Assembly: GCF_052119645.1 (NCBI RefSeq) | Contig: NZ_JBGQOM010000008.1 | Coordinates: 124,001 to 188,000, forward strand | DNA from: Paraglaciecola sp030730205 | Lineage (GTDB): Bacteria; Pseudomonadota; Gammaproteobacteria; Enterobacterales; Alteromonadaceae | Direction of reading: 5' to 3' | Length of the DNA stretch: 64,000 nucleotides | Shown: piece after piece, positions 1 through 9,103 of the stretch | How the letters are laid out: each line of letters starts with the position of its first letter | Numbering within the stretch: position 1 is the stretch's first letter | Notes under the pieces: generated by a model | Databases searched by the model: none | What the model was told of the DNA's origin: nothing | The model's input: only the letters and a program-made list of their open reading frames with translations | Translations under genes and position numbers: made by a program

Positions 1-179
1 GCGGCAATACCGCGCTTTTGTGCAATTTGTATTTTTAACCACTGCGACATACCCGGGCTTTGTACCAAGATTGTGTCAGGTACAAATAGCGATTCAGGGG
101 AACGGTGTTGTTGACTCAAACAGTCAATCAAACTGTCAGCCAGCATTTCCATTTTATTTGACTGAACAAGGTGCAACAT
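1..179 (-). CDS. recC: RecC, exodeoxyribonuclease V gamma subunit (N-terminal fragment)
   Basis: This is the first 59 codons of a minus-strand gene cut by the window edge. The translation begins MLHLVQSNKMEMLADSL and continues with a segment reading LVQSPGMSQWLK and then IAQKRGIAA. This matches the start of E. coli RecC, which has LVQSTGMAQWL followed by SQKFGIAA. RecC is the Chi-recognising subunit of the RecBCD helicase-nuclease that repairs double-strand breaks. The ATG at 177-179 is the only sensible start. The gene diverges from xthA, another repair gene, across about 200 bp. The rest of the gene lies outside the window. Confidence 0.85.
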   Translation of the reverse strand, partial: MLHLVQSNKMEMLADSLIDCLSQQHRSPESLFVPDTILVQSPGMSQWLKIQIAQKRGIA

Positions 180-382
180 AAGCGTATTAGGTCTTTTATT
201 GTTTTGCTTAGTGTAACAAAGTTACTGATTTTGAAATCAATTTTCTTTCATTTTATGCATAAACAGGCGTGTATAAAATGCCGCTAAGCACTTAAATTAT
301 TTCAGCTCACCTTGAGATTTTGCTATCATGCTGGCCATTCACGCCTCGTGCGTTGGTCAGTTAACGTTAATTAGGTAAGGCA

Positions 383-1198
383 ATGAAAGTCGTTTCTTTT
401 AATATCAACGGGATCCGCGCCCGCTTACACCAACTTCAAGCCCTTATCGATAAACATCAGCCAGATATCATCGGCTTGCAAGAAATAAAAGTTGATAATC
501 TGCAGTTTCCCAGCGCAGAAATTGAAGCCATGGGCTACCACGTTTATTTTCATGGTCAAAAGGGGCATTACGGCGTAGCGATGCTGTGTAAACAGCCTGC
601 TAGTAATGTGCAATATGGGTTTCCCACAGACAAAGAGGATGCGCAGCGGCGCATGATTATGCTGGACTACCCTTTGCCCCATGGTGAGACCGTGAGAGTA
701 TTAAACGGTTACTTCCCGCAAGGCGAAAATCAAGCCCATGAAACTAAATATCCGGCCAAACGTAAATACTATCAAGATTTGATGGCGTATTTGACAAGCA
801 GCCATTCGCCTGATGATGCAGTGATAGTGATGGGCGATGTCAATGTTTCGCACACCGACGGCGATATTGGTATTGGTGAAGCGAGTCATAAGCGCTGGCT
901 ACAACAGGGTAAATGCAGCTTTTTACCTGAAGAGCGAGACTGGCTTAATTCACTGCTAAGCTGGGGGTTAAGAGATGGTTTTAGGCACCTAAACCCTGAG
1001 CAAACAGAAAAATTTAGCTGGTTTGATTATCGCTCCAACGGTTTTGCTGATAATCGAGGGTTACGCATTGATCTGATTTTAGCCACACAGCGTTTGCATA
1101 ATACGTTGGTAAAAGCCGATATTGATTACGAACTCAGGGCAATTGAAAAGCCTTCTGATCACGCGCCCATTTGGGCTGTTTTTGAGACCGAAAAATAA
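383..1198 (+). CDS. xthA: Exodeoxyribonuclease III (AP endonuclease)
   Basis: 271 aa, the usual length for XthA. Hallmarks of the endonuclease/exonuclease/phosphatase fold are visible: the N-terminal strand KVVSFNINGIRAR, the metal-binding Glu in LQEIK (about residue 34), GDVNVSH in the middle and the C-terminal SDHAPIW with the catalytic Asp-His pair. The enzyme cleaves DNA at abasic sites and removes 3' blocking groups in base-excision repair. An AAGG ribosome-binding site lies just before the ATG. The next gene starts two bases after the stop, so the two are probably cotranscribed. Divergent recC shares the upstream region. Confidence 0.95.
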   Translation: MKVVSFNINGIRARLHQLQALIDKHQPDIIGLQEIKVDNLQFPSAEIEAMGYHVYFHGQKGHYGVAMLCKQPASNVQYGFPTDKEDAQRRMIMLDYPLPHGETVRVLNGYFPQGENQAHETKYPAKRKYYQDLMAYLTSSHSPDDAVIVMGDVNVSHTDGDIGIGEASHKRWLQQGKCSFLPEERDWLNSLLSWGLRDGFRHLNPEQTEKFSWFDYRSNGFADNRGLRIDLILATQRLHNTLVKADIDYELRAIEKPSDHAPIWAVFETEK

Positions 1199-1200
1199 CG

Positions 1201-1857
1201 ATGCCGTATTTCAGTGATATCCAGAGTATTGCCTTATTCTTAACGGTCATTGCGGCTTACTTTATTGTCAGGCGTTTGCCTTTTGAACGTTTGGTAAACG
1301 ACAAACAATGCCAACACTTAGTGTTTGGTAGCGCTGTCTGCTTAACCCTTTTATGGAGTATTCAAACAGGTATACCTGGCCACCCACAAGTGCATTTTTT
1401 ATGGCTGGCGGCCTTGCCCTTAGTATTAGGGTTTAGGTGGGCAATAGTGAGTAGTGCATTAGCCTTATTGAGTTTAACGCTCTTTGGTATCGAACCTATC
1501 AGCATGTTAGGGGTAAACTTTCTGACTGGCTGCCTGGCTCCGATTGCTCTCACCTATGGCATATACAGTTTGAGTTTTCACAAACTGCCAAAAAATATAT
1601 TTGTGTATATCTTTCTGTGCGCATTTATACCAGGTGCCTTAACCATAGGTGTAAAAATGCTGTTGTTAAGCGGCTATTATTATCTTGACGGCGTCTACAC
1701 GTGGCCAGTCATCGTAGACAATTATTTAATGATCACCACCTTGTTGCTGTTCCCTGAAGGCATGTTTAATGGCATGACCATTACCTTGTTAATTATTTAT
1801 AAACCCCATTGGGTCTTTACCTTCTACGATAAACATTATTTAGACTCAAAAAACTAA
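1201..1857 (+). CDS. Integral membrane protein, CbiM/energy-coupling-factor permease-like
   Basis: 218 aa, almost wholly hydrophobic, with six or so predicted membrane segments and short polar loops. The run HFLWLAALPLVLGFRWAI followed by an alanine- and leucine-rich helix resembles the CbiM-like substrate-capture membrane proteins of group II ECF transporters, a family often annotated only as predicted membrane protein in marine gammaproteobacteria. No ECF ATPase or T-component lies nearby, so a transport role is not shown by context. It starts two bases after the xthA stop and probably depends on xthA for transcription and translation. The substrate is unknown. Confidence 0.55.
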   Translation: MPYFSDIQSIALFLTVIAAYFIVRRLPFERLVNDKQCQHLVFGSAVCLTLLWSIQTGIPGHPQVHFLWLAALPLVLGFRWAIVSSALALLSLTLFGIEPISMLGVNFLTGCLAPIALTYGIYSLSFHKLPKNIFVYIFLCAFIPGALTIGVKMLLLSGYYYLDGVYTWPVIVDNYLMITTLLLFPEGMFNGMTITLLIIYKPHWVFTFYDKHYLDSKN

Positions 1858-1894
1858 TTTTTTACCCCGCTACTTGTTTTACCTTCCGAGTAGG

Positions 1895-1934
1895 ACTACT
1901 TTAAATAACTGACCAGTCAGTTATTTAAAGTAGT
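1895..1934. promoter_or_regulatory. 40-bp inverted repeat, probable TetR-family autoregulatory operator
   Basis: Two 19-bp arms (ACTACTTTAAATAACTGAC and its exact reverse complement) are separated by only two bases. The core TGACCAGTCA looks like a typical TetR-family operator. The repeat ends four bases before the ATG of the TetR gene, so it covers the place where a ribosome-binding site should be. A bound repressor, or an mRNA hairpin formed by the arms, could both block expression. The repeat is read directly; its role as an operator is inferred from position and symmetry. Confidence 0.75.
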
Positions 1935-1938
1935 AGCT

Positions 1939-2586
1939 ATGCAACGAGCCAGAACAGAGCAAGCCAAAGATAAACGTCGTAATACCTTATTGCATGCCGC
2001 CCTAAATGAATTTTTTGATAAGGGTTTTACTGCAGCGCGGATGGAGGATATTGCCAAACAAGCCCATGTCAGCAAAGGCACCCTTTATCTTTATTTTGCC
2101 AATAAACAAGATGTATTCAGAGCCTTGATCGAAGAAATTGCCGTACCGACCATCAACCTCACCAGTCAGGAGGTCTTAGCGACGAAAACCGGCGAACAAG
2201 CTCTGCAATTTTTACTGCAAAGTATCGCCCATATTGTTCGAAACACGCCCCTTCCTAAACTAGTAAAAGTCATTATTGCCGATGGCAAAGCCTTTCCTGA
2301 ATTGGTGATTTACTACCGCGAACAAGTGCTAAACCGTATGTTTAGCTTACTTGAAACCATTATCACCAAAGCGGTTGAAGCGAAAGAATGGCAATGTAGT
2401 GATATTCCAATGACTGCGCGTTTGATCATTGCACCGGTCATTTTTTCAGTGGTGTGGCGCATGGTATTTGAAAGCAGCGATGAACAACAAAACATGCTCG
2501 ACCTGGATGCCTTATTTGCCTTACACACCAAGCATCTACTCGTGATATTAAAGGTTAATTGGGAGACAAAAAATGATAAGTCATAA
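1939..2586 (+). CDS. TetR/AcrR-family transcriptional regulator
   Basis: 215 aa. Residues about 15-62 form the TetR helix-turn-helix domain, with FDKGFTAARMEDIAKQAHV and then SKGTLYLYFANKQDVF, both highly typical. The remaining helical part would bind a ligand and is not assignable to a substrate. The gene heads an operon with an HlyD-type adaptor and an ABC exporter and overlaps the adaptor gene by 14 bp, so it very likely represses its own operon. This layout resembles E. coli cecR (ybiH) with ybhGFSR. No Shine-Dalgarno sequence is seen because the inverted repeat occupies that position. Confidence 0.9.
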   Translation: MQRARTEQAKDKRRNTLLHAALNEFFDKGFTAARMEDIAKQAHVSKGTLYLYFANKQDVFRALIEEIAVPTINLTSQEVLATKTGEQALQFLLQSIAHIVRNTPLPKLVKVIIADGKAFPELVIYYREQVLNRMFSLLETIITKAVEAKEWQCSDIPMTARLIIAPVIFSVVWRMVFESSDEQQNMLDLDALFALHTKHLLVILKVNWETKNDKS

Positions 2587-3550
2587 TACCCGTATTTGGC
2601 GACATATCAGTTGTTCTGTCCTTGGTGTATTTATACTCATGTCTTGTGATACTGAGTCAGAGCAACCCTCGTTTACAGGTTACGTAGAAGCCGAATTAGT
2701 TTATCTGGCCGCACCGCAAGCCGGATGGTTGAGTAATATGCCATGGCAAGCGGGTGATACGCTTTCCAGCAATACTCTGGTATTTAGCTTGGATAATGAA
2801 CAACAGTTAGCCGCGATAAAAGAAGCACAGGCTCGTTTAGCCCAAGCGAAAGCACAAGAGCGTAATGGCCTCACTGGCGCCAGAGAGCAAGAAATAGCTG
2901 AGCTAAACGCACAGCGCCAACAAGCGCAAGTGGCGGTGGATTTTGCCGCTTCTGAAAAAACACGCTGGAATAAGCTGGTTGAAGAAGGTTTAGCGCCTGC
3001 TTCCAAATCAAGCCAAGTGAATGCCGACTATGCAAGCAGTATTGCCAAACTCAAGATCATAACAGCCGGTATTGAAGTCGCGAGACTTGGCGTCAGGCAA
3101 GAACTAACTAATAGCGCAATTGCCGCAGAGCAAGCAGCGCAAGCCAACCTAGAACAAGCCCAGTGGCAGTTATCACAACGTCAAGTGATCTCGCAGATAA
3201 GCGGTAAAATTGAGGAGATTTTTTATCGCCAAGGCGAATTTATTACTGCAGGTAAACCCGTACTTGCTATATTGCCAAAGGATGCCCTCATTATTCGTTT
3301 TTTTGTACCTCAAGCTGCACTGAGTCAGTTTGATGTAGGTCAATCTGTCAACATCCATGCCGACGGCATTACTGCACCAATAGACGCACATATATTCCAT
3401 ATTGCCCGTTCAGCCGAGTTTACCCCGCCGGTTATTTACGATGAACAATCACGGCAAAAACTGATGTTTTTGCTCGAAGCCCGCCTCTCCGCTCAAGATG
3501 CTGGTGACCACTTATTGAGACCCGGTTTACCTGTTGAAGTGACCCCCTAA
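2573..3550 (+). CDS. HlyD-family periplasmic adaptor, predicted lipoprotein (YbhG-like)
   Basis: 325 aa. The N-terminus has a hydrophobic stretch ending in the lipobox LMSC (Cys25), which suggests a lipid-anchored periplasmic protein. A biotinyl-lipoyl-like half-domain is followed by a long alanine/glutamine-rich coiled-coil hairpin (about residues 75-210), then the second half-motif containing SGKIEEIFYRQGEFITAGKPVLAI and a beta-barrel region. This is the membrane-fusion architecture linking an inner-membrane exporter to an outer-membrane channel. A GGAG ribosome-binding site lies inside the end of the TetR gene. It overlaps the ATPase gene at TAATG, so the operon is translationally coupled. 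Confidence 0.87.
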   Translation: MISHNTRIWRHISCSVLGVFILMSCDTESEQPSFTGYVEAELVYLAAPQAGWLSNMPWQAGDTLSSNTLVFSLDNEQQLAAIKEAQARLAQAKAQERNGLTGAREQEIAELNAQRQQAQVAVDFAASEKTRWNKLVEEGLAPASKSSQVNADYASSIAKLKIITAGIEVARLGVRQELTNSAIAAEQAAQANLEQAQWQLSQRQVISQISGKIEEIFYRQGEFITAGKPVLAILPKDALIIRFFVPQAALSQFDVGQSVNIHADGITAPIDAHIFHIARSAEFTPPVIYDEQSRQKLMFLLEARLSAQDAGDHLLRPGLPVEVTP

Positions 3551-4482
3551 TGGCATCAAGAGAATTAGCGGTAGATGTACAGGGTCTCGTCAAACGCTTT
3601 GGTGATAAAGTCGCGGTAAATGACGTCAGTATCCAATTACCTAAAGGTGAGGTGTGGGGCTTTTTAGGCCCTAATGGCTCAGGTAAAACCACCACCATAC
3701 GCATGATTTGTGGTTTGCTCAGCTGTGATGAAGGCAGTGGTCAATGTTTAGGCTTTGATATCCTCAAACAAGCCACCCAAATACGGCGCTTAACGGGTTA
3801 TATGACGCAAAAGTTTTCCTTTTGGAACGATCTCACTATTCGAGAAAATCTCGATTTTGTCGCTCGTTTATATCAGTTGCCCCAACGCAAAAGCCTAGTC
3901 AATGACACCTTAGAAAAATTGCAACTACAGCATCGACAAAAACAGTTAGCTGGCGAGCTGTCTGGCGGTTGGAAACAGCGCTTAGCCTTAGCTGCGGTCA
4001 CAATGCATCACCCCCAATTATTACTACTAGACGAACCTACCGCAGGGGTAGATCCGCAAGCTAGAAGAGATTTTTGGGACGAAATCCACCATCTAACGGC
4101 CAGCGGCTTAACTGTTTTGGTGTCTACCCACTACATGGATGAAGCCGAGCGCTGCGACAAAATAGTCTATTTAGCCCATGGGCAACTTATTACGCAAGGC
4201 ACCGTGCACGAAATTATCAAGGACGCTAAATTATTTACTTACAAGGCAATAGGAGAAGGAGTGAGATTAGCGGCTGAGAAATTACGGGCGCAACCAGGAG
4301 TGGCTCATGCTGCGTATTTTGGCGCCGCACTGCACGTCAGTGGTTACCATCAAGCAGCGTTATTACATACCATTCAAACCATTACCCCAACGATTCATTG
4401 GCAACAAGTTGATCCGAGCTTGGAAGACGTATTTATTGCCTTGATGGATAGCGCAGGCGAAGATAAACGGAGTTATCAATGA
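3550..4482 (+). CDS. ABC transporter ATP-binding protein (YbhF/CcmA-like exporter)
   Basis: 310 aa, one nucleotide-binding domain. Walker A GPNGSGKTT is at about residues 40-48, signature LSGGW at 137-141, Walker B LLLLDE at 157-162 followed by PTAGVDP, and the switch His in STHYMDEAERCD. The C-terminal 80 residues match the accessory region usual in drug-exporter ATPases. E. coli YbhF carries two such domains in tandem, whereas this protein has one. It overlaps both neighbours (TAATG upstream, ATGA downstream) and energises the permease encoded next. The substrate is unknown. Confidence 0.92.
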   Translation: MASRELAVDVQGLVKRFGDKVAVNDVSIQLPKGEVWGFLGPNGSGKTTTIRMICGLLSCDEGSGQCLGFDILKQATQIRRLTGYMTQKFSFWNDLTIRENLDFVARLYQLPQRKSLVNDTLEKLQLQHRQKQLAGELSGGWKQRLALAAVTMHHPQLLLLDEPTAGVDPQARRDFWDEIHHLTASGLTVLVSTHYMDEAERCDKIVYLAHGQLITQGTVHEIIKDAKLFTYKAIGEGVRLAAEKLRAQPGVAHAAYFGAALHVSGYHQAALLHTIQTITPTIHWQQVDPSLEDVFIALMDSAGEDKRSYQ

Positions 4483-5630
4483 GCTCGTTTATTGCCTCTT
4501 GTTCTGCAAGCCTAAGTCGATTACTCGCAATTTCAAATAAAGAACTGATCCAAATGCGCCGTGACCGCATGACATTTGCCATGATGATTGGTGTACCACT
4601 GATGCAACTGATGCTCTTTGGTTATGCTATTAATACCGATCCTAAACAGCTTCCCACCGCCGTTGTCGCACACGAGCAAAGCCCGCTAGTTCGTACTATT
4701 TTACAAGGGCTACAAAATTCAGGCTATTACAAACTTGAGCATAATGTGGCTGATTATGCGCAAGCAGATGCCCTGCTTGCCAAAGGAGAGGTGTCGTTTG
4801 TTATTACCATTCCCAGTGGCTTTACTCGCAAATTGATAAAGGGCGAGAGGCCACAATTGCTAATTGAAGCGGATGCCTCTGATCCAGCCGCATCTTCAAA
4901 TGCTATTAGTCGTGCGCAAACTATCATTGATTCAGCACTACGCCACGAGCTAAAAGGCAGTTTAAGTGAGCTCAATGCCGGGCTTTCACCTGTGGATTTG
5001 GTTATTCAACGGCGTTATAACCCACAAGGTCTCACGCAATACAACATTGTGCCAGGGCTACTTGGGGTGATTATTACGATGACTATGGTGATGATAACAG
5101 GCATGGCCATGACCCGCGAAGTAGAGCAAGGCACGATAGAAAATTTACTGGCTATGCCCGCTAAACCACTCGAGGTAATGATTGGCAAAATCATGCCTTA
5201 TGTCGGTGTGGGGGCGGTGCAAACCCTTATAATTTTATTGGCCGCTCGTTATCTGTTTGATGTGCCTTTTACGGGATCATTATGGTTATTATTGGCCGCA
5301 GTGGCTTTATTCATTATTGCTAATTTGGCCCTAGGGTTTACCTTTTCAACCCTGGCTAAATCACAAATGCAAGCGATGCAATTAACCTTCTTTTTCTTTC
5401 TACCCTCTTTGTTACTGTCTGGCTTTATGTTTCCGTTTCGAGGCATGCCACAGTGGGCACAGTGGATTGGCGAAGTCCTCCCACTTACTCATTTTTTGCG
5501 GATTGTGCGCGGGGTAATGCTTAAAACGGCAGATTTCAACAGCATCAAATACGAGCTAGCCGCTATATTGGCCTTTACCTTAGTGGTGGGCGTAATTGCA
5601 ATGGCCCGCTACAAACGAACTTTAGATTAA
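4479..5630 (+). CDS. ABC-2 type exporter permease (YbhS/YbhR-like)
   Basis: 383 aa. One membrane helix follows the motif NKELIQMRRDRMTFAMM typical of YhhJ/YbhS/YbhR permeases. A large periplasmic domain (about residues 55-175) comes next, then five or so helices with the ABC-2 signature region containing REVEQGTIENLLAMP. It forms the membrane channel for the ATPase just upstream, with a 4-bp ATGA overlap. E. coli's related ybh operon has two different permeases; only one is found here, so the transporter is either a homodimer or uses a permease encoded elsewhere. No other operon member follows. Confidence 0.9.
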   Translation: MSSFIASCSASLSRLLAISNKELIQMRRDRMTFAMMIGVPLMQLMLFGYAINTDPKQLPTAVVAHEQSPLVRTILQGLQNSGYYKLEHNVADYAQADALLAKGEVSFVITIPSGFTRKLIKGERPQLLIEADASDPAASSNAISRAQTIIDSALRHELKGSLSELNAGLSPVDLVIQRRYNPQGLTQYNIVPGLLGVIITMTMVMITGMAMTREVEQGTIENLLAMPAKPLEVMIGKIMPYVGVGAVQTLIILLAARYLFDVPFTGSLWLLLAAVALFIIANLALGFTFSTLAKSQMQAMQLTFFFFLPSLLLSGFMFPFRGMPQWAQWIGEVLPLTHFLRIVRGVMLKTADFNSIKYELAAILAFTLVVGVIAMARYKRTLD

Positions 5631-5856
5631 GGGGTAGAATGAGCCTTGAATTATTGGTTTTAGCTCTTTACTCAAGCAAGAGATCTCGTGGCTCAAATCT
5701 GAGGGCCTTCCCCTAGCCTCTTGAGATTGCCACAGTAGTAATAAACCTAATTAACCAAGGGGCTATTTACGTGAAGATATCAAGCCATAGATATATTTAC
5801 GTTGGCTAAGCGATCTCATCGTCGCTTTACTACGTTTAAATTTTAATACTGTTACT

Positions 5857-6546
5857 ATGGCTAGAAGCCCAAGCAACCCGAACTTATTTATGCATATAAC
5901 TCAGCAAGACATTAAAAATTTCGAAAGCCAATTCCGAGCAAGGCTAATCAATAGTCTTTCAGGTTATAAGAGCGCAAATTTAATCGGAACCATAAGTGAC
6001 CAAGGGCAAACTAATTTGTCGATTGTGAGTTCGGTATTTCATATCGGCGCAGATCCCGCATTAGTCGGTATGCTGATGCGTCCGCACTCTGTGCCAAGGC
6101 ACACCCTTGAGAATATTCTGCAAACAAAGCACTACACTATCAATCAGGTATCTGCTGAGTTTTGGCAACAAGCCCATCAAACCTCTGCCCGTTATGAACA
6201 AACAGTATCTGAATTTAGTGCGGTAGGTTTACAAGAAGAATATCTCGCACCATGTATTGCCCCCTTTGTGCAACAAAGCAAACTAAAATATGCCCTTGAA
6301 CTTCGTGAAGTTGTGACACTCGCTATCAACAATACCGAATTGGTGATTGGTGAAGTCAGCGATATTATTGTAGATGAACAGGCCTTACGCAAAGACGGCT
6401 TTATCGATTTATCATGCCTAAACACCCTTAGTATAACGAGCTTAGATAGCTACCACACCAACCAAAGGCTCGGTCGTTTAAGCTATGCTAAACCGGGCAC
6501 TCAGCCTAAAAAATTAGATCTTGATGGAGAGGAAATTGAGGTTTGA
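5857..6546 (+). CDS. Flavin reductase-like FMN-binding protein
   Basis: 229 aa. The segment GYKSANLIGTISDQGQTNLS, followed by a hydrophobic strand and HIGADPALVGMLMRP, is typical of the flavin reductase-like split-barrel family that binds FMN. The middle has the usual DTLENI-like motif (here HTLENILQTKHYTINQVS). The exact substrate cannot be read. The ATG at 5857 has a weak ribosome-binding site; an internal ATG at 5890 (MHITQQDIK) is an equally plausible start. The stop overlaps the TTG start of the CIA30 gene, so the two are translationally coupled. Confidence 0.75.
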   Translation: MARSPSNPNLFMHITQQDIKNFESQFRARLINSLSGYKSANLIGTISDQGQTNLSIVSSVFHIGADPALVGMLMRPHSVPRHTLENILQTKHYTINQVSAEFWQQAHQTSARYEQTVSEFSAVGLQEEYLAPCIAPFVQQSKLKYALELREVVTLAINNTELVIGEVSDIIVDEQALRKDGFIDLSCLNTLSITSLDSYHTNQRLGRLSYAKPGTQPKKLDLDGEEIEV

Positions 6547-7070
6547 AACGTGTCCTACTCGGCTTATTACTGATGTTAATCACTGAATCGGCGATGGCTA
6601 AAAGTCTGCTCCCCCAACTACGCTGGTATGTCATAAACGACTCGGTAATGGGCGGCCAATCCAATAGTAAACTTAGCCTAATCGAAGATGATATCTACTT
6701 TACTGGTCAATTGTCACTGGCCAATAATGGGGGATTTGCATCGATTCGCGCACAGTTATTGCTCGGCATGGGAGAGGCACAACGTATTGCAATTAAAGTT
6801 AAAGGAGAGCCTCGTACCTACCAGTTTCGTTTACGCACTAACGACAATATGGATGGTATTGCCTATAAAGTAGAGTTTGAAACCAAAGGCAGTAAAAAGT
6901 GGCAAACATTTAGTTTTAGCCCCTTAGATTTTACCGCAAGTTACCGAGGCAGAGCCGTTGCTAATGCCCCAAAACTGCAATTTGCTAATGTGAGTCAACT
7001 AGGCTTTTTAATCGCTGATAAAAACCTAGCGCCCTTTAGCTTACTTATTGATGATATAGCGATTAACTAA
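6543..7070 (+). CDS. CIA30-family protein with signal peptide
   Basis: 175 aa beginning with TTG overlapping the previous stop (TTGA). Residues 1-19 form a signal peptide ending near AMA/KS. The mature part has the CIA30 hallmark VINDSVMGGQSNSKL and GGFASIRAQ, named after mitochondrial complex I intermediate-associated protein 30, a galactose-binding-like beta sandwich. Bacterial members are of unknown function and are not known to act in complex I assembly. Coupling to the flavin-reductase gene suggests a shared process, but none can be named. Translation of the coupled pair places one protein in the cytoplasm and the other in the envelope. Confidence 0.72.
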   Translation: MKRVLLGLLLMLITESAMAKSLLPQLRWYVINDSVMGGQSNSKLSLIEDDIYFTGQLSLANNGGFASIRAQLLLGMGEAQRIAIKVKGEPRTYQFRLRTNDNMDGIAYKVEFETKGSKKWQTFSFSPLDFTASYRGRAVANAPKLQFANVSQLGFLIADKNLAPFSLLIDDIAIN

Positions 7071-7106
7071 CCCAAATAGTAGCCTGCCATATGGTAAGTT
7101 CTTGAA

Positions 7107-8000
7107 TTAATCTGTCTCTTTTAGTTGTTCAAAAACCCAATCCAAAGCTTTCAGAGTGACCTCGAGATCTTCTGTTGGTAGTTGTAAAAAATGCGATTTA
7201 GAAGACGAACGAATAAAATGACTATTGGTTGATAATGAAGTAAATACCTGCTCTGAATCTCGATAAACATTATCCCACCTATTCTCGAACTCTTTGGGAA
7301 TAAAAGGTGGAGCATATTCGGTTCCATATTGCATCGTTCTTTGTATGATAGCTAAAGGTTTATTTCCAAAGTCTTGAGAGTTATCTGCTTGATTAACCGA
7401 CGCCAAAACGTTCAACATTTCAGCGTTTGTAGTGGGTTCTTCCAGTCGGTGAACAAATTGCTTTTTAAAAGAAAGGTAGTCTTCCGTATCCTCCGGTTGT
7501 AGTTTTGACATTTCTGCGTATGCCCACGCATCTGACCCATAGGGAGTTGCATCAACCAATAAAATACCTAACACGCGTTCTGGAAACATGTCATTAAACA
7601 CTCTAGCGTGAATCCCACCCATTGAGTGCGCAACTAAAATGAAAGGCGCATTTAATTTTGCTGCTGATACGAGTTGATTTAATTGTACAGCAATCTCCTT
7701 ACTCGTTTGTGGCATTGAAGTTTTACTACTTTTTCCGATGCCCGCCCTATCATAAAAACACACTTCGTTTTTTTTACTTACCGATTCTATAAAAGCATTC
7801 CACGATGTCTCCGACTCATCTGAAATTGCTACACCCAATCCAGTTTCTATCACTATCGTAGGACCACCTACTCCAACGCATTGATAATACGTAGATACAT
7901 CGTTGAGATGAACCATTCCTTGTTTGAGATTTTCAGTTCCTTCAGTAAATAATGAAAATGTCGACGTTAATAAGAGACCTAACTGAATGATGTTTTTCAC
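7107..8000 (-). CDS. Exported alpha/beta hydrolase
   Basis: 297 aa. The N-terminus (MKNIIQLGLLLTSTFSLFTEG) is a probable signal peptide. The fold is marked by the strand IVIETGLG, then CFYDRAGIGKSS, the nucleophile elbow LVAHSMGG (about residue 123) and a terminal His in KSHFLQLP. The substrate (ester, lactone or other) cannot be told from sequence. It is divergently arranged with a second exported hydrolase at 8221, about 220 bp apart. Codon use is AT-richer than in the housekeeping genes, which fits an accessory origin. Confidence 0.8.
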   Translation of the reverse strand: MKNIIQLGLLLTSTFSLFTEGTENLKQGMVHLNDVSTYYQCVGVGGPTIVIETGLGVAISDESETSWNAFIESVSKKNEVCFYDRAGIGKSSKTSMPQTSKEIAVQLNQLVSAAKLNAPFILVAHSMGGIHARVFNDMFPERVLGILLVDATPYGSDAWAYAEMSKLQPEDTEDYLSFKKQFVHRLEEPTTNAEMLNVLASVNQADNSQDFGNKPLAIIQRTMQYGTEYAPPFIPKEFENRWDNVYRDSEQVFTSLSTNSHFIRSSSKSHFLQLPTEDLEVTLKALDWVFEQLKETD

Positions 8001-8220
8001 GCCCCAATCCTTGTATATTAAATGATACCAACGCTTTCATTAAATGCTTTAAATAGAGATTTATTGTTTACTAATAATCTGTGGACGTCGAGTAATTTTT
8101 AACGCTTACCATGCGCCATTTCCCAGTCGGATTATTCAATATTTAACGAAATAAATTAAACGTCAATAAGACAGCAACTATGTTTGGGTAACATACAGCT
8201 GATGATTGAAAGGGAACTTT

Positions 8221-9042
8221 ATGCGCCGCTATATTTTTATTATAAGTTTTGTTGTTTTTGGCTGTACGAGAGAACCGTATCAATTTACTAACATTGATTC
8301 TTACTCTTTGGAGTACCAAATTTTAGGAAACAGTAAAACATGTTTTGCTTTATTCGAAGCGGGTATGAGTTTTGACCTTGATACATTCGATCCCATTTTT
8401 GAGCAACTATCTCATGGTTGCACAACCATTCGTTACTCAAGAGTAGGTCAAGGAAAATCCTCTTATCTTAGTACCGAACTTAGTGCAAAAAACTACGCTA
8501 AAATAGCCAAACAATTATTGGATCATTTACACATAGACCAACCTGTGATTTTTGTAGGTCATTCATATGGAGGCATGATAGCTAGATATTTCGCTGAATT
8601 GTATCCCGTTCAAACAAAGGCACTATTACTGATTGACCCTGGTACAAATTGGGAAAGTAAAATAATAGCAAAGATCGATCCTAGTGTAGTTGAGAAGGAA
8701 ATCACACTACTAAAGAATTTTGGGTATAGCTTTGCAAAAAAACGTCCTAGGCCAGATGGTACTTTAAATGAATTGCGTGATTTCTGGCTTAAGTATCCCT
8801 TACCTGATTTTACCGATATTGGTGATGTTAAAGTTACAGTGTTGGCTAGTATTCAGGATATGGGAGATGATTTAGTAATAGGCAGCCTTCAGGCGATGCA
8901 AATTAGAGCCAACATGCTTGAGGCATGGGTTAATGAGTTCCCACGCGGAAGGTTTGTCTCTACCACAAAAAGCGGCCATTTTATCCACGTCGAAGAGCCT
9001 GAATTAGTCATTACTGAATTTCGAAAACTACTCACGCCTTAG
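8221..9042 (+). CDS. Alpha/beta hydrolase, predicted lipoprotein
   Basis: I chose the ATG at 8221 (273 aa) because AAAGGGA lies just upstream and the resulting N-terminus MRRYIFIISFVVFGC is a classic short lipoprotein signal with Cys15 as the lipid site. A TTG at 8206 would add five residues and leave no ribosome-binding site. Hydrolase motifs are IRYSRVGQGKSS, the nucleophile elbow VGHSYGG and a C-terminal KSGHFIHVEEPE with the catalytic His. It resembles the divergent neighbour at 7107-8000 in fold and motif order, so the pair may be old duplicates. The substrate is unknown. Confidence 0.8.
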   Translation: MRRYIFIISFVVFGCTREPYQFTNIDSYSLEYQILGNSKTCFALFEAGMSFDLDTFDPIFEQLSHGCTTIRYSRVGQGKSSYLSTELSAKNYAKIAKQLLDHLHIDQPVIFVGHSYGGMIARYFAELYPVQTKALLLIDPGTNWESKIIAKIDPSVVEKEITLLKNFGYSFAKKRPRPDGTLNELRDFWLKYPLPDFTDIGDVKVTVLASIQDMGDDLVIGSLQAMQIRANMLEAWVNEFPRGRFVSTTKSGHFIHVEEPELVITEFRKLLTP

Positions 9043-9103
9043 TAACGCAGTAAAAACAAAAATTCAGATAATAATTTAATAATGAATTTAGATAGATTTT
9101 TAA

